From Gracilariopsis chorda (Eukaryota > Rhodophyta > Florideophyceae > Gracilariales > Gracilariaceae), in contig NBIV01000300.1 in assembly GCA_003194525.1 (NCBI GenBank), positions 1 through 64,000 of the forward strand: a stretch of 64,000 nucleotides of DNA, written 5' to 3'. Below the pieces are notes generated by a model. The model saw nothing but the letters and a program-made list of their open reading frames with translations. It made no database searches and was not told the DNA's origin. Both the position numbers and the translations under genes were made by a program. This document shows, piece after piece, positions 39,835 through 51,358 of this stretch. Position 1 is the stretch's first letter. Each line of letters opens with the position of its first letter.

Positions 39835-40853
39835 ATGAAAAGGCTACTCACTGAATTTCTCTGTCAAATCGAGGAAAAAGCCTTTGACTACCACTATAAC
39901 ACCTATGCCGCGGATGGCGTATTGATTCCCGCAGCAGATGACTACTATGCCGTGAAAAGCGAGTTCTTCAAAGAGTTTACCGAGAATTTCGAGCCTCAAG
40001 AATACATCCGAAGAGCAATGATGTGCAGATTACGCCCTGCTGATACATTTGCATCTCCTCAAGAGATGAATACCTGCTTCAACAAATTTGGATTCAATAT
40101 GGAAGCCAATTTTGGACTGCTAAGGAATGCAGTGACCAAACATATGGGCATGACACAGTTCGTTCTTCTTCGTGGTGTTACTGACTACAACTTTCTGAAG
40201 GCCATAATCATCTTTGTCGCTTGCCAAGAGACTCTAAACTCTTCCTACAATACCAGAACGCCAATTGGTACGGAAAGATCTGACAGAAGGCGGATTCTTC
40301 GACGACCAGAGCAGACGGTGCAGAGCCTGGAGTCTAAAGTGGAAGACTTGACGGACAACTTGCACATCTCACACTACTGGTACAAAAGAAGCAGAGTGAC
40401 CAAAGCGTTGACGGAAATGTGAGAACTTGTTATTTCTGCCAAAAGCTTGGACATGGCGCCAGCAGGTGCCCCTCAAACCCACACAGGGACTCAAGATATG
40501 GGCGCTGTCATAAGCTTGGACATTCTGAGGCTAGGTGTTGGTCCCGGTCACCTATTGAGAAAGAGGAACACCTTCGACTTACAGAAGCAAACGTCGAATC
40601 TAAGACAGAAGAACCTCTAAGAAAGAGGATTCCTCTAGAGGATGCAGAGGTCACAGCGGCACAGGTCATCGTAGTCACCGAAGAACAAGAAGTGGATCCT
40701 GTGGTGACAACGAAACGTGGCTCAGATGGCCAAGCACTTCCAAAGCAACCAAGAACCTCAAGGGTTGATATTGGGTCACTGCTAAATCCGAAAGACCAAC
40801 TTCCATCTACAAAGTCTAAAGGTATAATAGACCTAACTGGCCCGCAAGTATAG
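39835..40853 (+). CDS. Gag-like region of element D with zinc knuckle (fossil)
   Basis: The first part (about 39,835-40,422) is a helical, acidic protein without a recognised motif. The second (about 40,419-40,853) begins with CYFCQKLGHGASRCPSNPHR and CHKLGHSEARCW, a CCHC zinc knuckle plus a related second knuckle, typical of nucleocapsid. It is part of a broken element. Confidence 0.7.
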
Positions 40854-41044
40854 AGAGAACGTAGAAAGGCAGCTGCGCGAAAGATAGGAGCGAAAAGGAA
40901 GACTGTTACACGAGCTAAACAATCAATTCCAGAAAACGTTGAAAGGTACAATGTTTTAATCGAACTCGCAAAGCCTCTTGCGGACTCTAATTCGGCCAGT
41001 TACCACGTGGAGAAGCCGAGGAGGCCAAACGCGAAATTAGAAAG

Positions 41045-43249
41045 TTGTTCATAAAGGGAACCACCCCACGAATGGTAGCAGCAGTGGAAACCGGGACCAG
41101 CCCGAGGAGACTTAAGGAAGTAGCCGTGAAGCTTTACGGAACGACCATACGTGCACTGCTCGACTCTGGAGCCGTACCTAACCTTTTATTTACGAAACTA
41201 TGCGAACGGCTGACCCTCTCTCCAGAACCTATTGTAAGGAAGATTAAGGTTGCCGATGGGACTTCTTCCACAGTTCGAGGGGTCCTTCGCGATGTCCCTG
41301 TTGTCTTTGGAGATTCAAAAGTGACATTGAACTTTCTCGTTGTAGATGACCGCCCGGTTGATTTCATAGTTGGTTGCCCAGTGTTAGAGGAAATAATGGC
41401 TAGCATCGATCTTGGGAATCAAACCGCTTCTGTTATTATCGACGGGGTAACATCTGTGTTAGAACTAGAGTATGATCCGAGAATCTCTGAGTTATTAGAA
41501 TCCGAGACTGATAGTGAGGATTTCACTTCCGACTCGGACCTTGTTCCGTTCTCATCGAGCTCAGAAGAAGAGAACGATGACTTGGTACTGTCCGTGAGAG
41601 ACGTTGAACCGTTTGATCCGTATCTCTCAACTGCAGAAGAAGCTGAAGAACTTCCAGATCTCATCGAAGAACATTCAGAAGAAGAGGAATACAGTCACGA
41701 CAAGGAGATCATAACCATGCAAGACCACGACGATGATGATGAGAAATCCCTACTTCTCGCAGCAAAATTGATACATTTACCGACAAAGGTTCAAAAGAAA
41801 TTCATGGAGATGCTAAGAGATGAATATCTCGCGGCCTGGTCCCTGAATGACTTGCGTCCTTCGGATGTGCCAGTAAAGCACTCTTTTGAGCTCAAAGATA
41901 ATAACCCAATCCACTAACTTGCAAGGCGCCTCTCACCACGACATAATGACCTCGTGAAAGCAGAAATTGATAATATGTTGAAGAAAGGTATCATTACGCC
42001 CGCTACCTCAGCATGGTCCTTCCCGATCGTCATAGCCATTAAGAAAGATGGCAAACCACGATTCTGTGTGGACTACCGAACGCTCAGTGCCAGGATGAAA
42101 GCTGATAGATGGCCTCTCCCGAAGATTGAAGAGATATTTGACGACCTGGTGGGAGGCAACATCTTCACCACACTAGACCTTTTTTCTGGATATTGGCAGG
42201 TCTGGGTATCGGAGGATTGTAAGGACGCCACCACCTTTGTTTGTAGAATTGGGACGTACAAGTTCGAAGTAATGCCGTTCGGGCTTATGAACGCGCCAGC
42301 TACATTTCAGCGGATGATGGATGTTGTCCTTAGAGGATTGAAGTATGCTCGGGTATACTTAGATGATGTCCTGATATATTCGAAATGTATAGACGACCAT
42401 CTGACACATTGTCAAAGTGTGTTCGCTCGCATCCGAAACAATGGTTTGAGATTGAAAGTGGCAAAGTGTAGTTTCGCCCAGTCCAGAGTCAAGCTATTAG
42501 AAAACATTGTGGACAAGACCGGAGTTCATTTGGACCCAGAGAAAATCGCGGCCATACAGAGGGCCCCAAGCCCCTCGTCTACAACCGAACTTCGAAGCTT
42601 TCTTGGCCTAGCGGGGTACTACAGAAGATTCATCCCAAACTTTGCAGGAGTTTCAGCCATTCTTCATGAAGCCACATCGTCAAAAAAGCAGTGGAGTTGG
42701 ACCCCGGAGATGCAAGATGCATTTAACCATCTTAAGAACAGAATGACGTCACCCCCTGTGCTTACATTCCCAGACTTCAGTCAACCTTTCATTGTAGAGA
42801 CCGACGCCTCATCGATATCACTAGGCATCGTACTGTCACAAAAGAAAGGAGATGAGAAGATCCACCCTATTCAGTATGCTAGCCGCACTATGAACAAAGC
42901 TGAACGACGGTACTCGGCATGTGAAAGGGAAGCTCTAGCAGTAGTCTTTGCTCTTAAGAAGTTTAGGGTGTTTCTCTTGTCATCAATGCCCTTCACACTA
43001 ATCACTTGTCATCAGGCGTTACAGTACGCTTTTCGAAAGAAAGATATCCACGGTAGACTAGCCAGGTGGATGGACCTTTTGGCCGAGTATGACTTTAAGA
43101 TTCAATACCGAGCCGGTAGCAGTAATCAAGCCGCAGACTACCTTTCTAGAATTAACATACCGGAAACGATGACAGAGGGAGAATGGAGTCCGGTCATACA
43201 GAATATCACGCTAGACAACGACCTTGAAGAGGATTTGGTGGCTACATAA
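41045..43249 (+). CDS. Protease, reverse transcriptase and RNase H region of element D (fossil)
   Basis: A retropepsin-like segment contains LLDSGAVPNLLF and VDFIVGCPVLEE (about 41,150-41,400). A very acidic linker follows. Reverse transcriptase (from about 41,954) has FCVDYRTLSARM, FTTLDLFSGYWQV, FGLMNAPATFQRMM and the catalytic RVYLDDVLIYSK. RNase H follows (IVETDASSISLGIVL, and a thumb-to-tether region ending AADYLSRI near 43,150). This is the standard Ty3/gypsy order. The region is part of a broken copy. Confidence 0.85.
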
Positions 43250-43389
43250 AGATTTATTTCCGGCGCGGATATAGGACTTGAAGACGCACAACGAAAACGC
43301 ACAATCAAAAGGAACGCAAAAGGGTTCATTGTTTGCGATGGAAGGCTCATGAGGAGAACATCAAAGGGATTGCGACCGATCCCCTTCCA

Positions 43390-44290
43390 AAATGACAGAA
43401 AAATGATCTCAAGACCCTTTCACGGCGACATCGGTCATTAGGGAATAGGCTTTACCAGAAGTATCGTATTGGAAAGGTACTGGTGGCCGAGGATTTATCG
43501 TGACATCGTGGACTATGTGAAGAGCTGCAACAGGTTTCAACGAGCGGTAGGCATTCTGGCGTACAAAACTGTCCTTAAGTTTCCTTGACTGGGCTCTTTC
43601 ATGTGTTTTCAATCGACTTTGCGGGACCATTTCCTACATCTCCGAAAGGAAATCGACTCATACTAGTATGTGTAGAACACGTGACGGGATGGACGATTGC
43701 TCGAGCCACTAGAACGGCTACGACCCAAGTAGTTATAACATTCATACGTGAAGAGGTCATACAGCCATTTGGTCTCCGCAGGCTCATTATATCTGATAAT
43801 GCAACCTGTTTCCGAGCTAAAGCCCTCATCGAATTCATGAAAGAAAAGGGTATCACGTGGAAAACAGTACTGGGTTATGCACCCATGTCAAATGGGAGAG
43901 CAGAACGGATGGTTGGTACCCTGAAGAGTGCTATAGCCAAATGAGGAATGGGACGTAGTTCTGTCAAGAGTGCTTTACGGATATCGAAGACGCCAGATGG
44001 TAGATGGGAACTCCCAATTTGAGCTACTATATGGCACAGCACCACGAATGAACAACCACGAGCCCGCCGCACTTGTTGCTCACTACAGCAGTATCCACAG
44101 GAGACTAGAGCTAATGGACGCCGAAATAGGTAGAGCAGCTCGTGCCCTACGCCAGGAAGGAATTAATCGTAACGAAATCAGAGTAATTCGCTTCAATGTT
44201 GGTGACAAAGTGCTCGTAGCAAAAGGACAAGCACTCAACGCCAAGAAGAAATGGGCTCCATTCGAGTCCAGGTTCTACGGCCCCTGCTGA
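43390..44290 (+). CDS. Integrase region of element D (fossil)
   Basis: The core contains FSIDFAGPFPTSPKGNRLIL, LIISDNATCFRAKALIEFM and GYAPMSNGRAERMVGTLKSA, giving the Asp-Asp-35-Glu pattern (first D near 43,615, second near 43,795, E near 43,905). A C-terminal part with FNVGDKVLVAKGQAL follows near 44,200. No chromodomain is found after it. It is part of a broken copy. Confidence 0.8.
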
Positions 44291-44567
44291 ATAATAAGCG
44301 CATCGCACCCACGCTATGTTCTAAATAGCGCGCATCAAAGGGTGTCCCTAGAACCTATACACGCCAGACGGCTGGTATTGTACTACCCAGGTCCTGCTCA
44401 TCTGCAGGAGTAGACTATACAAGCAACTGTGATAGGAATCAATGCGTAGAACTTAGGATAATATGGTAGCTGCTAAGAAGAACTATTATCCGCAGCTATC
44501 TCTGTTTATTTGTGTGATTAGAAACCATGAATTGTATCAACCGAAAAACTAGTTGGGAACCAGCTCA

Positions 44568-46512
44568 TCAATTTCGGCTTTCGAACTCATCATGGGGCAA
44601 GTACTTGATGGAACTTTCACCTGGGTCTTTGCGATAAGCCCATACATGACGACCGTCCGAGAACTGAACGGGATGGGGAAATTCAGCAAGAGCTCGGCCA
44701 CCTAGTTTAGTGGCAGAAGACATGACTTGGCGAACCTTCTTCTCTTCGGCCACGATAGGTACCATTACGGCATGAAATCGAGCATCATTTTCCTTCCGAT
44801 CGACCAGGCGAGAGCTACTAGAACGTCTCGGAGGAACTTTTCCAGACGTACACTGAATTGAAACAGACTCGATTATCACACGAATTTCACCCAAAGAAGC
44901 CTGAGGAAGAGCAGCGTAAGCTCAGAAAAGTTCTGGCTCATGACGATAACCTGCTCGAGTCTTTCTGGTTGGCGGCGTCTGTAAAGCCCCACGACATATC
45001 GGAGGGACGATACCAATAGCATTTTCACCTTGTTCGACATGCGTGCCTCTACCAACCGACGTGGGGGGATCTTGAACCCCCCGGAAACGAGTATAACGTT
45101 CTTCTAACTCCAGACAAAGGCAGTCAAAGCCAGTAATTTCATCACGGGATTAACTCATGATTGGAAGACCTTATCTAAACGAACGGGTAACTTCGGTGAA
45201 GAGAAATACTAACGCAATCATCTCCTGAACAGCTCTTATATAGAAAAGCATTGCAAAGCGAGTGAAGACCCCTTTGTAGTTATGTCTACACCGGAGAAAA
45301 GCCTCACGAATACAAGACGTATGAACAGAAAGAAGAACCATTTATTGGACTGGAAGGAACGCCATACGCATAGGAACTATGAGCACAATTCATCTAGTCT
45401 TGGGGACCTTTTGGACAGAGCTGACGGACCTAGATGATCTTCGAATGCCGGGGATGACCCCCAGTGACTAAGAAGAGAAAGTCCTTACAGAGTCACAAGG
45501 AATGCCGCTCCGCACTATCCAGTATCATTCGGCGACGTCCATCGACCGCGACCTAATGGTTAAAGTGGGATGAAGCATGACGACCATCATACACGATACG
45601 CACAATGTAGTAGCCAGAAGACACGACATCCCAAACGGAGAAACTCTGAAGCTCAATAGAAGCTTTTCGAAGCTCGACCTTAAAAGGGAGTCTCGTCACG
45701 AAAGAGCTCATCTCTCGGAGACTCGCGAATGTAGTAGGAGTCGTCTCGAAGTACTAGGATAGCCTGTTAGCATCCTCTTGGCCACATGTCGCATCTATGA
45801 TATTCAGGAGGGCAGCTTGCTTACACTCGCCATCATTACTGCGAGTGTAAATGCGACGCTCGTCTCGTATGCTGAACTCCAGCAAACGAGTATCCGACGG
45901 GCGCGCCCCTGAGCCTTGAGAGATGGAAACAGCGAACCCTGGATTCGCTTTGCACCATTCGATGATCAAACTACGACAGTCTCTACCATCGATATCGGCG
46001 CCAGACCCCGGAGCAACAGGTGGACTAGGCGTATGTCCACCCTTCGCAAGATTCTTCGCGGCGGTCGTCGTCGGCTCAATACGAAAAGCCGGGCGTAATA
46101 GAGTCGTGTCGAACACATGCAGGGTCCATATGTCAATCAGCTGAAATCCAGAGAGTCCAACTTGTCTTCCACTTCATCCTCTAAACTTTCCATCAAAGAA
46201 AAGTATGCGGTCTGCTTCCCATCCAGAGTGGCGTGAGCTGGATCTCGCAGAATGGGATATTGAGGGAGTGTCGCGGGCGTGCGCCGAAGAAGGACCAGCT
46301 TTGGAAGGAGCAGACATTTCTCGAGGTGATCGGTTATTACACGCATCAGAGTGATGCGACCCACTTTCTTTATCGGCGACGTGAGAATTCGGAGCTGGCA
46401 CGGAGCGTAGTCGCAGCGTCCTCGGCAGATTTGTCTTCCCAGCGAACAGTTTTCTGGGGGCTGTTTGTCCTTGAGGATTCGGTTTGTGTCGAGTTAACCG
46501 TTTGGATATCAA
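44568..46512 (-). CDS. Antisense reading frames in the 3' region of element D
   Basis: Between integrase and the 3' LTR, the minus strand has open stretches at 46,512-46,174, 46,116-45,754 and 44,894-44,568 (about 110-120 codons each). The first is basic and proline/serine-rich (RLTRHKPNPQGQTAPRK). The second contains CRSLIIEWCKANPGFAVSIS and GECKQAALLNIIDATCGQ, which reads like a folded domain. No family is recognised. Relative to the element these are antisense. They may be remains of an accessory gene; they parallel frames in B, C and E. Confidence 0.4.
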
Positions 46513-46858
46513 ATCGCTAGGTCCTTGTTGTCGGAGTTGTTGTTTGCGTCGAGCGTTTTTGCCACCTTTTCCCTTGGTTTCTCTTCCTACTCGAACACTT
46601 AACTCTCTTCTACAACGTTAGTGTAGATCGATTTTGGAGGTGTAAGGGTCATAGGAAGATATTCGCAATGGGCGTTGCCTACTCGTGTAGTTCACTTTCG
46701 GCTTAGTACCTAGTCACGCTAGAAGCATTTTCAATGTGGTCTGATATTCGCCTCTGTCTAAAGGTAGCCAAGAGGGAGAGCACGAAGCTTGGAGGGAAGG
46801 ACTGTTATATAATGGTGAAATGCTGCCCGTGGCGGCGGTTTGAGGGGGGAATGTGTCG

Positions 46859-47120
46859 TGTGTCTGTGGTGCACACGAGTCGGTCAGATATTTTTTTTTT
46901 TATTTGCACCTTTTTTATTGGATACTGCCCAGCTTCCAACATGGAAGCTGATCATAGCGCCCGCATAAATGCCCACCTCTCACACTTGGGGCTTCACCGC
47001 TTGAGAGAGAGGGAAGCAAACACCTTGCACACCCGAAAACTCGGTTGCTTCTCTCTCCGCATTGCCTCCACCTTCCGCTTAACAACGCGCACCCCCGACA
47101 TCTTCTTTTCTTGCGCAACA
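46859..47120 (+). repeat. 3' LTR of element D (about 262 bp)
   Basis: It aligns along its length with 39,447-39,706 and ends with the same TTGCGCAACA. A purine tract ends just before it, so the true start could be a few bases earlier (46,852). Confidence 0.8.
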
Positions 47121-48047
47121 GAAGTTCAACCATCACTTATCTCGTTAGTGTCCGTTGCGCATATGCCTAATATCGAGATTGGACTAAATCTTCCAATCAC
47201 GGCCTTTAGAGGTTAGCCGTTCCGCGGCTTCCAAATTTTTTTGACCAAGTGTGAGTGTCATAATGCACGATGTCACGACACTGGACGATTAAAGTCCTCT
47301 TTAGACCCTTATTTGCTGGAGAGTAGATCAAAAATATACTCGTAGCTCGACAGTACCAGCACAGGCGTGGAACGCCAATGTAGTCAATAGGCACAAACTG
47401 CGACAAAGAACCAAGATGCAAGATAGAAAGGAAACCCGGTAGTTACCGTACAACACAACGAGCGACAAATTTTGGGAAATTGTAGCAAAGAGACTACACC
47501 AGCGGATAACCTACGTGATCAAAACCTTAAATCTAGCGTATTGCTGATGATCAGTTCTAGTATAACGCAATGGCCTACACGCACAACCACAACCTTAGGT
47601 CTAGTGGGCGGCTAAAGTGTACCGTGCTACACAAGAAAAGCCCAAACAAGGGCAGCGTAGTACAAGCACATGGGAAGATCCGGAAGATTAAGCCGCAACG
47701 CGTAAAGGGGTGAGTGGTGAAGAGTGTGGTTGATGGCAGAGAGGAGCAGAGTGCTCTAAGAGAAGTTGGGGGCTGCCAAAGGGATGGAAATTTGGTCTGA
47801 CCCACGTGGGCGTGGAGGTTGCCAAACTTGGGGTTTTTGGGGCAATGGTTCTATACGCATATCGTCCAGCGTTCCATACTAGGTCTATCCACGAATTCAT
47901 GAACACTAATTGTGAGGCAAATCCCTGACATTACATGAAACACCAGCTTGGCAAAAGGTATTTTACCTCCTAGGGTATTTTCTCGTGTATATGATATCGG
48001 GTAAGGACACTAGATAATTCCAAAAACATTGTTCCAGCCATCTTATC

Positions 48048-48455
48048 ATGCCCAGGCCAGACACAACCGCCATCATTCGCAATATGTCTGAGGACTCCAG
48101 TTCCTGTATTCCATACCGTGACATCGTTGAAGTGGAAGCCGAAGAAGAAAGCGCGCCGTCACTTTCGTGGACCACACAAAGGGCCACGGAAACACCTCCA
48201 GATAATGTTGAGGGCTTTTGGTATTCTTCATCTTTACTGATTGAAATAGAGGACATCTTACGTCGTATTCCAGAGAAAGAGTTGAAATTGAAAGACGTCC
48301 TTACCACTCTGAATGATCTCAAATCCCAAGCGCCAACATTGTATGTGCGCGAACTGACATATGGTGCAGTATTTGCTTCAAACTGCCATTGCTTGCAGAA
48401 TTCTACTCCTCTTCATTCCTTCCTTCCCATTATACACCGGTGTCTCAATAATTAA
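48048..48455 (+). CDS. Weak candidate: hypothetical 135-residue protein
   Basis: It starts with ATG. The first 100 residues are acidic with a predicted helical block (LIEIEDILRRIPEKELKLKD) and look more protein-like than random frames. The last 30 do not. It is not recognised. It could be the first exon of a lost or unrecognised gene, or chance. Confidence 0.25.
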   Translation: MPRPDTTAIIRNMSEDSSSCIPYRDIVEVEAEEESAPSLSWTTQRATETPPDNVEGFWYSSSLLIEIEDILRRIPEKELKLKDVLTTLNDLKSQAPTLYVRELTYGAVFASNCHCLQNSTPLHSFLPIIHRCLNN

Positions 48456-48529
48456 ACATTTCTGCGGTTGCGTGCACAAATTTTCATACTGTTTTTCTTC
48501 CTGGGTAGCCGCGCTGGACACAGTTATAG

Positions 48530-49126
48530 ATGTGGTTGTCTGATTTGGGGTTTGCTTGGATTTTAGGCGGAGCTCAGTTTCCATCGGCGGATTTGACTGG
48601 TTGCAGTTCAACAGCGGTGGGCTCGAGGCGGCGCCAGCAGAAGTGGGTGCAGGCAGCGCTGCGGAAGCCGAACTGGGTCACAGCGTTTGTTTTACTCTGC
48701 GAATGCGATCAGCTCAGGCCGGCACTGGGGCGTGACGGTATGGTAGATAATCGTACACTTGACAGACTCTCCATTGCTTCTCAAAGGTCTCATTCTGCAG
48801 GGGTTGCACATGTTCCGCGGAATAACCACTCCCTCACATTTGACGCCACCTCCTTCCTTCGCTATCTGTTCATGGCACAGGTTCATTGGGACCGCAGTAG
48901 CGATGCTCAGCAGCACGAATACTCACGCAAAAAACAGGGCACCTCGAGACATGATGGAGTTCAGCAAATGGAGACACAAGAGTTGTTGCGGACTGTGGCG
49001 CACTGGTGCCACTGGCAGGCAGTCGACGCCGAAGCCGCCGCGCAGGGCGTCGGGAGGGCGCTGCTGCTGTGCGGTGGACTCGCCGGCTGCTTTGCATGCT
49101 TATGCAGATGCATGGCCTTGCCATGA
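48530..49126 (+). CDS. Weak candidate: hypothetical 198-residue frame
   Basis: The open frame has ATG start and no recognisable domain; it is rich in Arg, Gln, Cys and Trp. It runs into the hairpin at 49,118, and alternative frames overlap it. It is listed only for completeness. Confidence 0.15.
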   Translation: MWLSDLGFAWILGGAQFPSADLTGCSSTAVGSRRRQQKWVQAALRKPNWVTAFVLLCECDQLRPALGRDGMVDNRTLDRLSIASQRSHSAGVAHVPRNNHSLTFDATSFLRYLFMAQVHWDRSSDAQQHEYSRKKQGTSRHDGVQQMETQELLRTVAHWCHWQAVDAEAAAQGVGRALLLCGGLAGCFACLCRCMALP

Positions 49127-49173
49127 TGGAAGGGCATGGCAATTTTGGGGTGCACGCCCTGCCATCATGGCAA
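49118..49173. repeat. 56-base hairpin
   Basis: TTGCCATGATGG (49,118-49,129) and CCATCATGGCAA (49,162-49,173) are exact inverted copies. A second inner stem AGGGC / GCCCT follows after one mismatched base on each side, leaving a 20-base loop. Confidence 0.8.
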
Positions 49174-49310
49174 AAGCATACTCCCAGATTCACACCAAGA
49201 ATGCTTCAGGTCTGATACACATGCCTGGAGGCGTTACCTGTCCTCCCGGTTTTAGCGGGGTCTGAGTTTACAACCGGATCTCATTTTAAAACCCAATCCT
49301 TTCTTGCCGC

Positions 49311-49466
49311 TTTCACCCCAGGCCCCCTCTTGCCGATTCCACCCCAGGCGCCCTCTCACCGATCCCACTACAGGCACTCTCTCGCTGCTTCCACCCCAGG
49401 CGCTCTCACGCTTCTTCCACCGCAGGTGCCCTCTCGCTGCTTCTGCGCCCAGCACCCCGCCGTTGC
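49311..49466 (+). repeat. 26-base minisatellite, six units
   Basis: Units start at 49,311, 49,337, 49,363, 49,389, 49,415 and 49,441, with the pattern TTCCACCCCAGGCGCCCTCT followed by CACCGA or a variant. The last unit is degenerate. All units keep the exact 26-base period, which is not a multiple of three. Confidence 0.85.
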
Positions 49467-49872
49467 TTGAACATCGGTCTTGTGCCCTTTGCTTCTCCCA
49501 GCACATCCGCAAAAGCAGCGCCTATTCACGCATGTGAGCACGCTCGTCCGCAGCTCTTGCAGCCATTTCAATATGACACTCTAAAAGGCATGCAATACTA
49601 CACACGTTTTGTAACCACTGCGTAGCAAAAAATTTGCTGCACCACATCAACTCTCACTTGGCCAAATAGAAGCGACATAGGAACCGTAGGCTCCAAAAAT
49701 TGGGGCGGACTTCTCCGTACCAAAGGCATGCTGCAAACACCGTCGCCACATTTTCTGCATCCCTTTGTCACCCAGCTGACAAACGCGCACGTCTTTGCGA
49801 CCCCTCCAAATCACGTGCTTATCAATCGCTACCTTTCTGAACAGGGCATTCAACCCAGACGGCCCCACCTAC

Positions 49873-50332
49873 TGTGAGAGAGTAGGTGCAGACGTCCTAC
49901 TTAGGTGAAATATGCGGAAACGTTGGCGGTGGGTATCGCGCAACGGTGTGTAGGGCCGTGCCGCTATCCAGTCAGAAAAGGCGGAACGGTGAAGGTGCGG
50001 AGTGGCGCAAGGCACCCTGTGGTGAGGCCGAGTACGTAGACACGCGTAGCCCAAAAATGTACCACATGCCTAAGCAGGGAGCTGATGTACCGGTAGATAT
50101 TCGATATGGCGCAGCCTGTACAGCACTTTGGCGAGCTGCGTCTCCTACTACGACTTAGGATCCGTGCCAAGGAACTAAGACGAAGAGCCTAGTAGGAAGC
50201 ACCTTGAGTTTTCTTGATGAGGTCGTCAGCCACGCTAGCAGAGAATAAACATCTAGATGGGCGGCGCCACACGTGTCTGGCTTACCGTTCACGGGGCACT
50301 AGTTGCCACCAGCATACATGTGTGCTACTACA
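49873..50332 (-). repeat. 3' LTR of element E (about 460 bp)
   Basis: The low end starts TGTGAGAGAG and aligns with 57,425 onward (ACGTCCTACTTAGGTGAAAT, GGCGGTGGGTAT). It then aligns with 58,455-58,520 (CGCGCAACGG through GGTGCGGAG) and 58,951-59,060 (GCGCAAGG through CGGTAGATATTCGATA). The high end is placed at TGTGCTACTACA from matching lengths and is less sure. Confidence 0.65.
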
Positions 50333-50373
50333 AATACTACACTAGCCGAGAGCGAAAGGGCTCCTACAGCCAG

Positions 50374-51135
50374 ATGATCACTCCGATAAACGGTCTTCCC
50401 TTCCTTACCGACCACTCTTCTCACACTGTTGTCCGTCCCCGGACAGCCATCTTCGATTTCCGTATACCACCTCTTTCACCCGTTCTGCTCGACCCGTCCT
50501 CATCAGAAACCCCTTCTCCTTCATCTTTCTCTCACTTCGTTCCACACCCCGGTTTACACTCCATCATGCCGCCGAGCGGTGAGAATTGGGTCAGCCCTGA
50601 TATAGAGTTTGAGCATCGCCGCCTTCCTGGACGCACACCAATTTCCCGTCGTCGGATGGTTCTCCTCTCTCCCGTCGATGAGTACGATGCTGCTGCCGCT
50701 AAGTGGTTCGATGCTTCTCGGTTCTCCACTATCTCGGTTTGTCCGAGCATCGGTTATAGAGCGGAGAATAAAAGCCTTCGCGACGATGCGTGAAAAGCCC
50801 GATGGGGGCACATGCGAATCCGAGTCGATGACGGTTCCCACCTCAATGCCTTACGAACGGAGCTCTCTGTATCTGTTAATGTGCCCTGGGCCCGGGGCCT
50901 ACAGGAACGAGATTATCAACACAGACTTTCCGTAATTCTCGGCTGCCTTCGGAATCAATATGGTTCAAAGTCGGACACGGAACCCTTCCTACTACCAGGC
51001 CACTATGTCCTTGCTCTAGTCATGCGGTGGGCGCAATTAGACGGTTTCTACCTCACCTGCGAGCGTGAGCGCTTGGGTGATGACGTCAGCGATGAGGAAC
51101 GCATCCGGAGCTGTCATGTGGTGTTCTTCGGATGA
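50374..51135 (+). CDS. Antisense reading frames in the 3' region of element E
   Basis: On the strand opposite to E there is an open stretch from about 50,374 (42 bases inside the LTR) to 50,793 and another from 50,812 to 51,135. The first is proline/serine-rich (LDPSSSETPSPSSFSHF) then has RRLPGRTPISRRRMVLLSP. The second contains VSVNVPWARGLQERDYQHRL and LALVMRWAQLDGFYLTCERE, which looks like a folded helical domain. No family is recognised. The placement matches the antisense frames in B, C and D. Confidence 0.4.
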
Positions 51136-51358
51136 CAAAACCAGGGGATCCATGACCTTCTTTGTCCGAAGCGGCAGGGCTCATGTCTTTCCGTTCCGCA
51201 GGAGGAGCGGATGTTTGACGTCTCGAGGTATATCTGTGTGCTGACCCCGCTGATTTCAGCATACTCTTTGGGCGTGATGCTCGTCGAAGGGCGGTTGCCA
51301 ACCATCGCCCGCACATACCAACCTCCTTAAAAAATGGCTTGCACCGTATTTGGGAGTC

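Larger units (their letters stand above)
39447..47120 (+). mobile_element. Element D: Ty3/gypsy LTR retrotransposon, old, both LTRs present
   Basis: Order on the plus strand: 5' LTR, primer site, gag, a zinc-knuckle part, protease, reverse transcriptase, RNase H, integrase, a long 3' region with antisense frames, a purine tract (GAGGGGGGAA near 46,845) and the 3' LTR. No chromodomain is seen and the sequence is distant from elements A, B and F, so it is another Ty3/gypsy lineage. The two LTRs differ at about 20 of 250 aligned bases by eye (about 8 percent), mostly transitions, so the insertion is old. The copy is broken, with roughly five or more breaks. The 5-base flanks (CGTCG and GAAGT) do not match, so no target duplication is confirmed. 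Confidence 0.85.
47121..49872. other. Gene-poor region between elements D and E
   Basis: No gene can be firmly supported. Two plus-strand frames (48,048-48,455 and 48,530-49,126) are listed separately as weak candidates. A hairpin (49,118-49,173) and a minisatellite (49,311-49,466) are present. The rest shows no recognisable structure. Confidence 0.4.
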
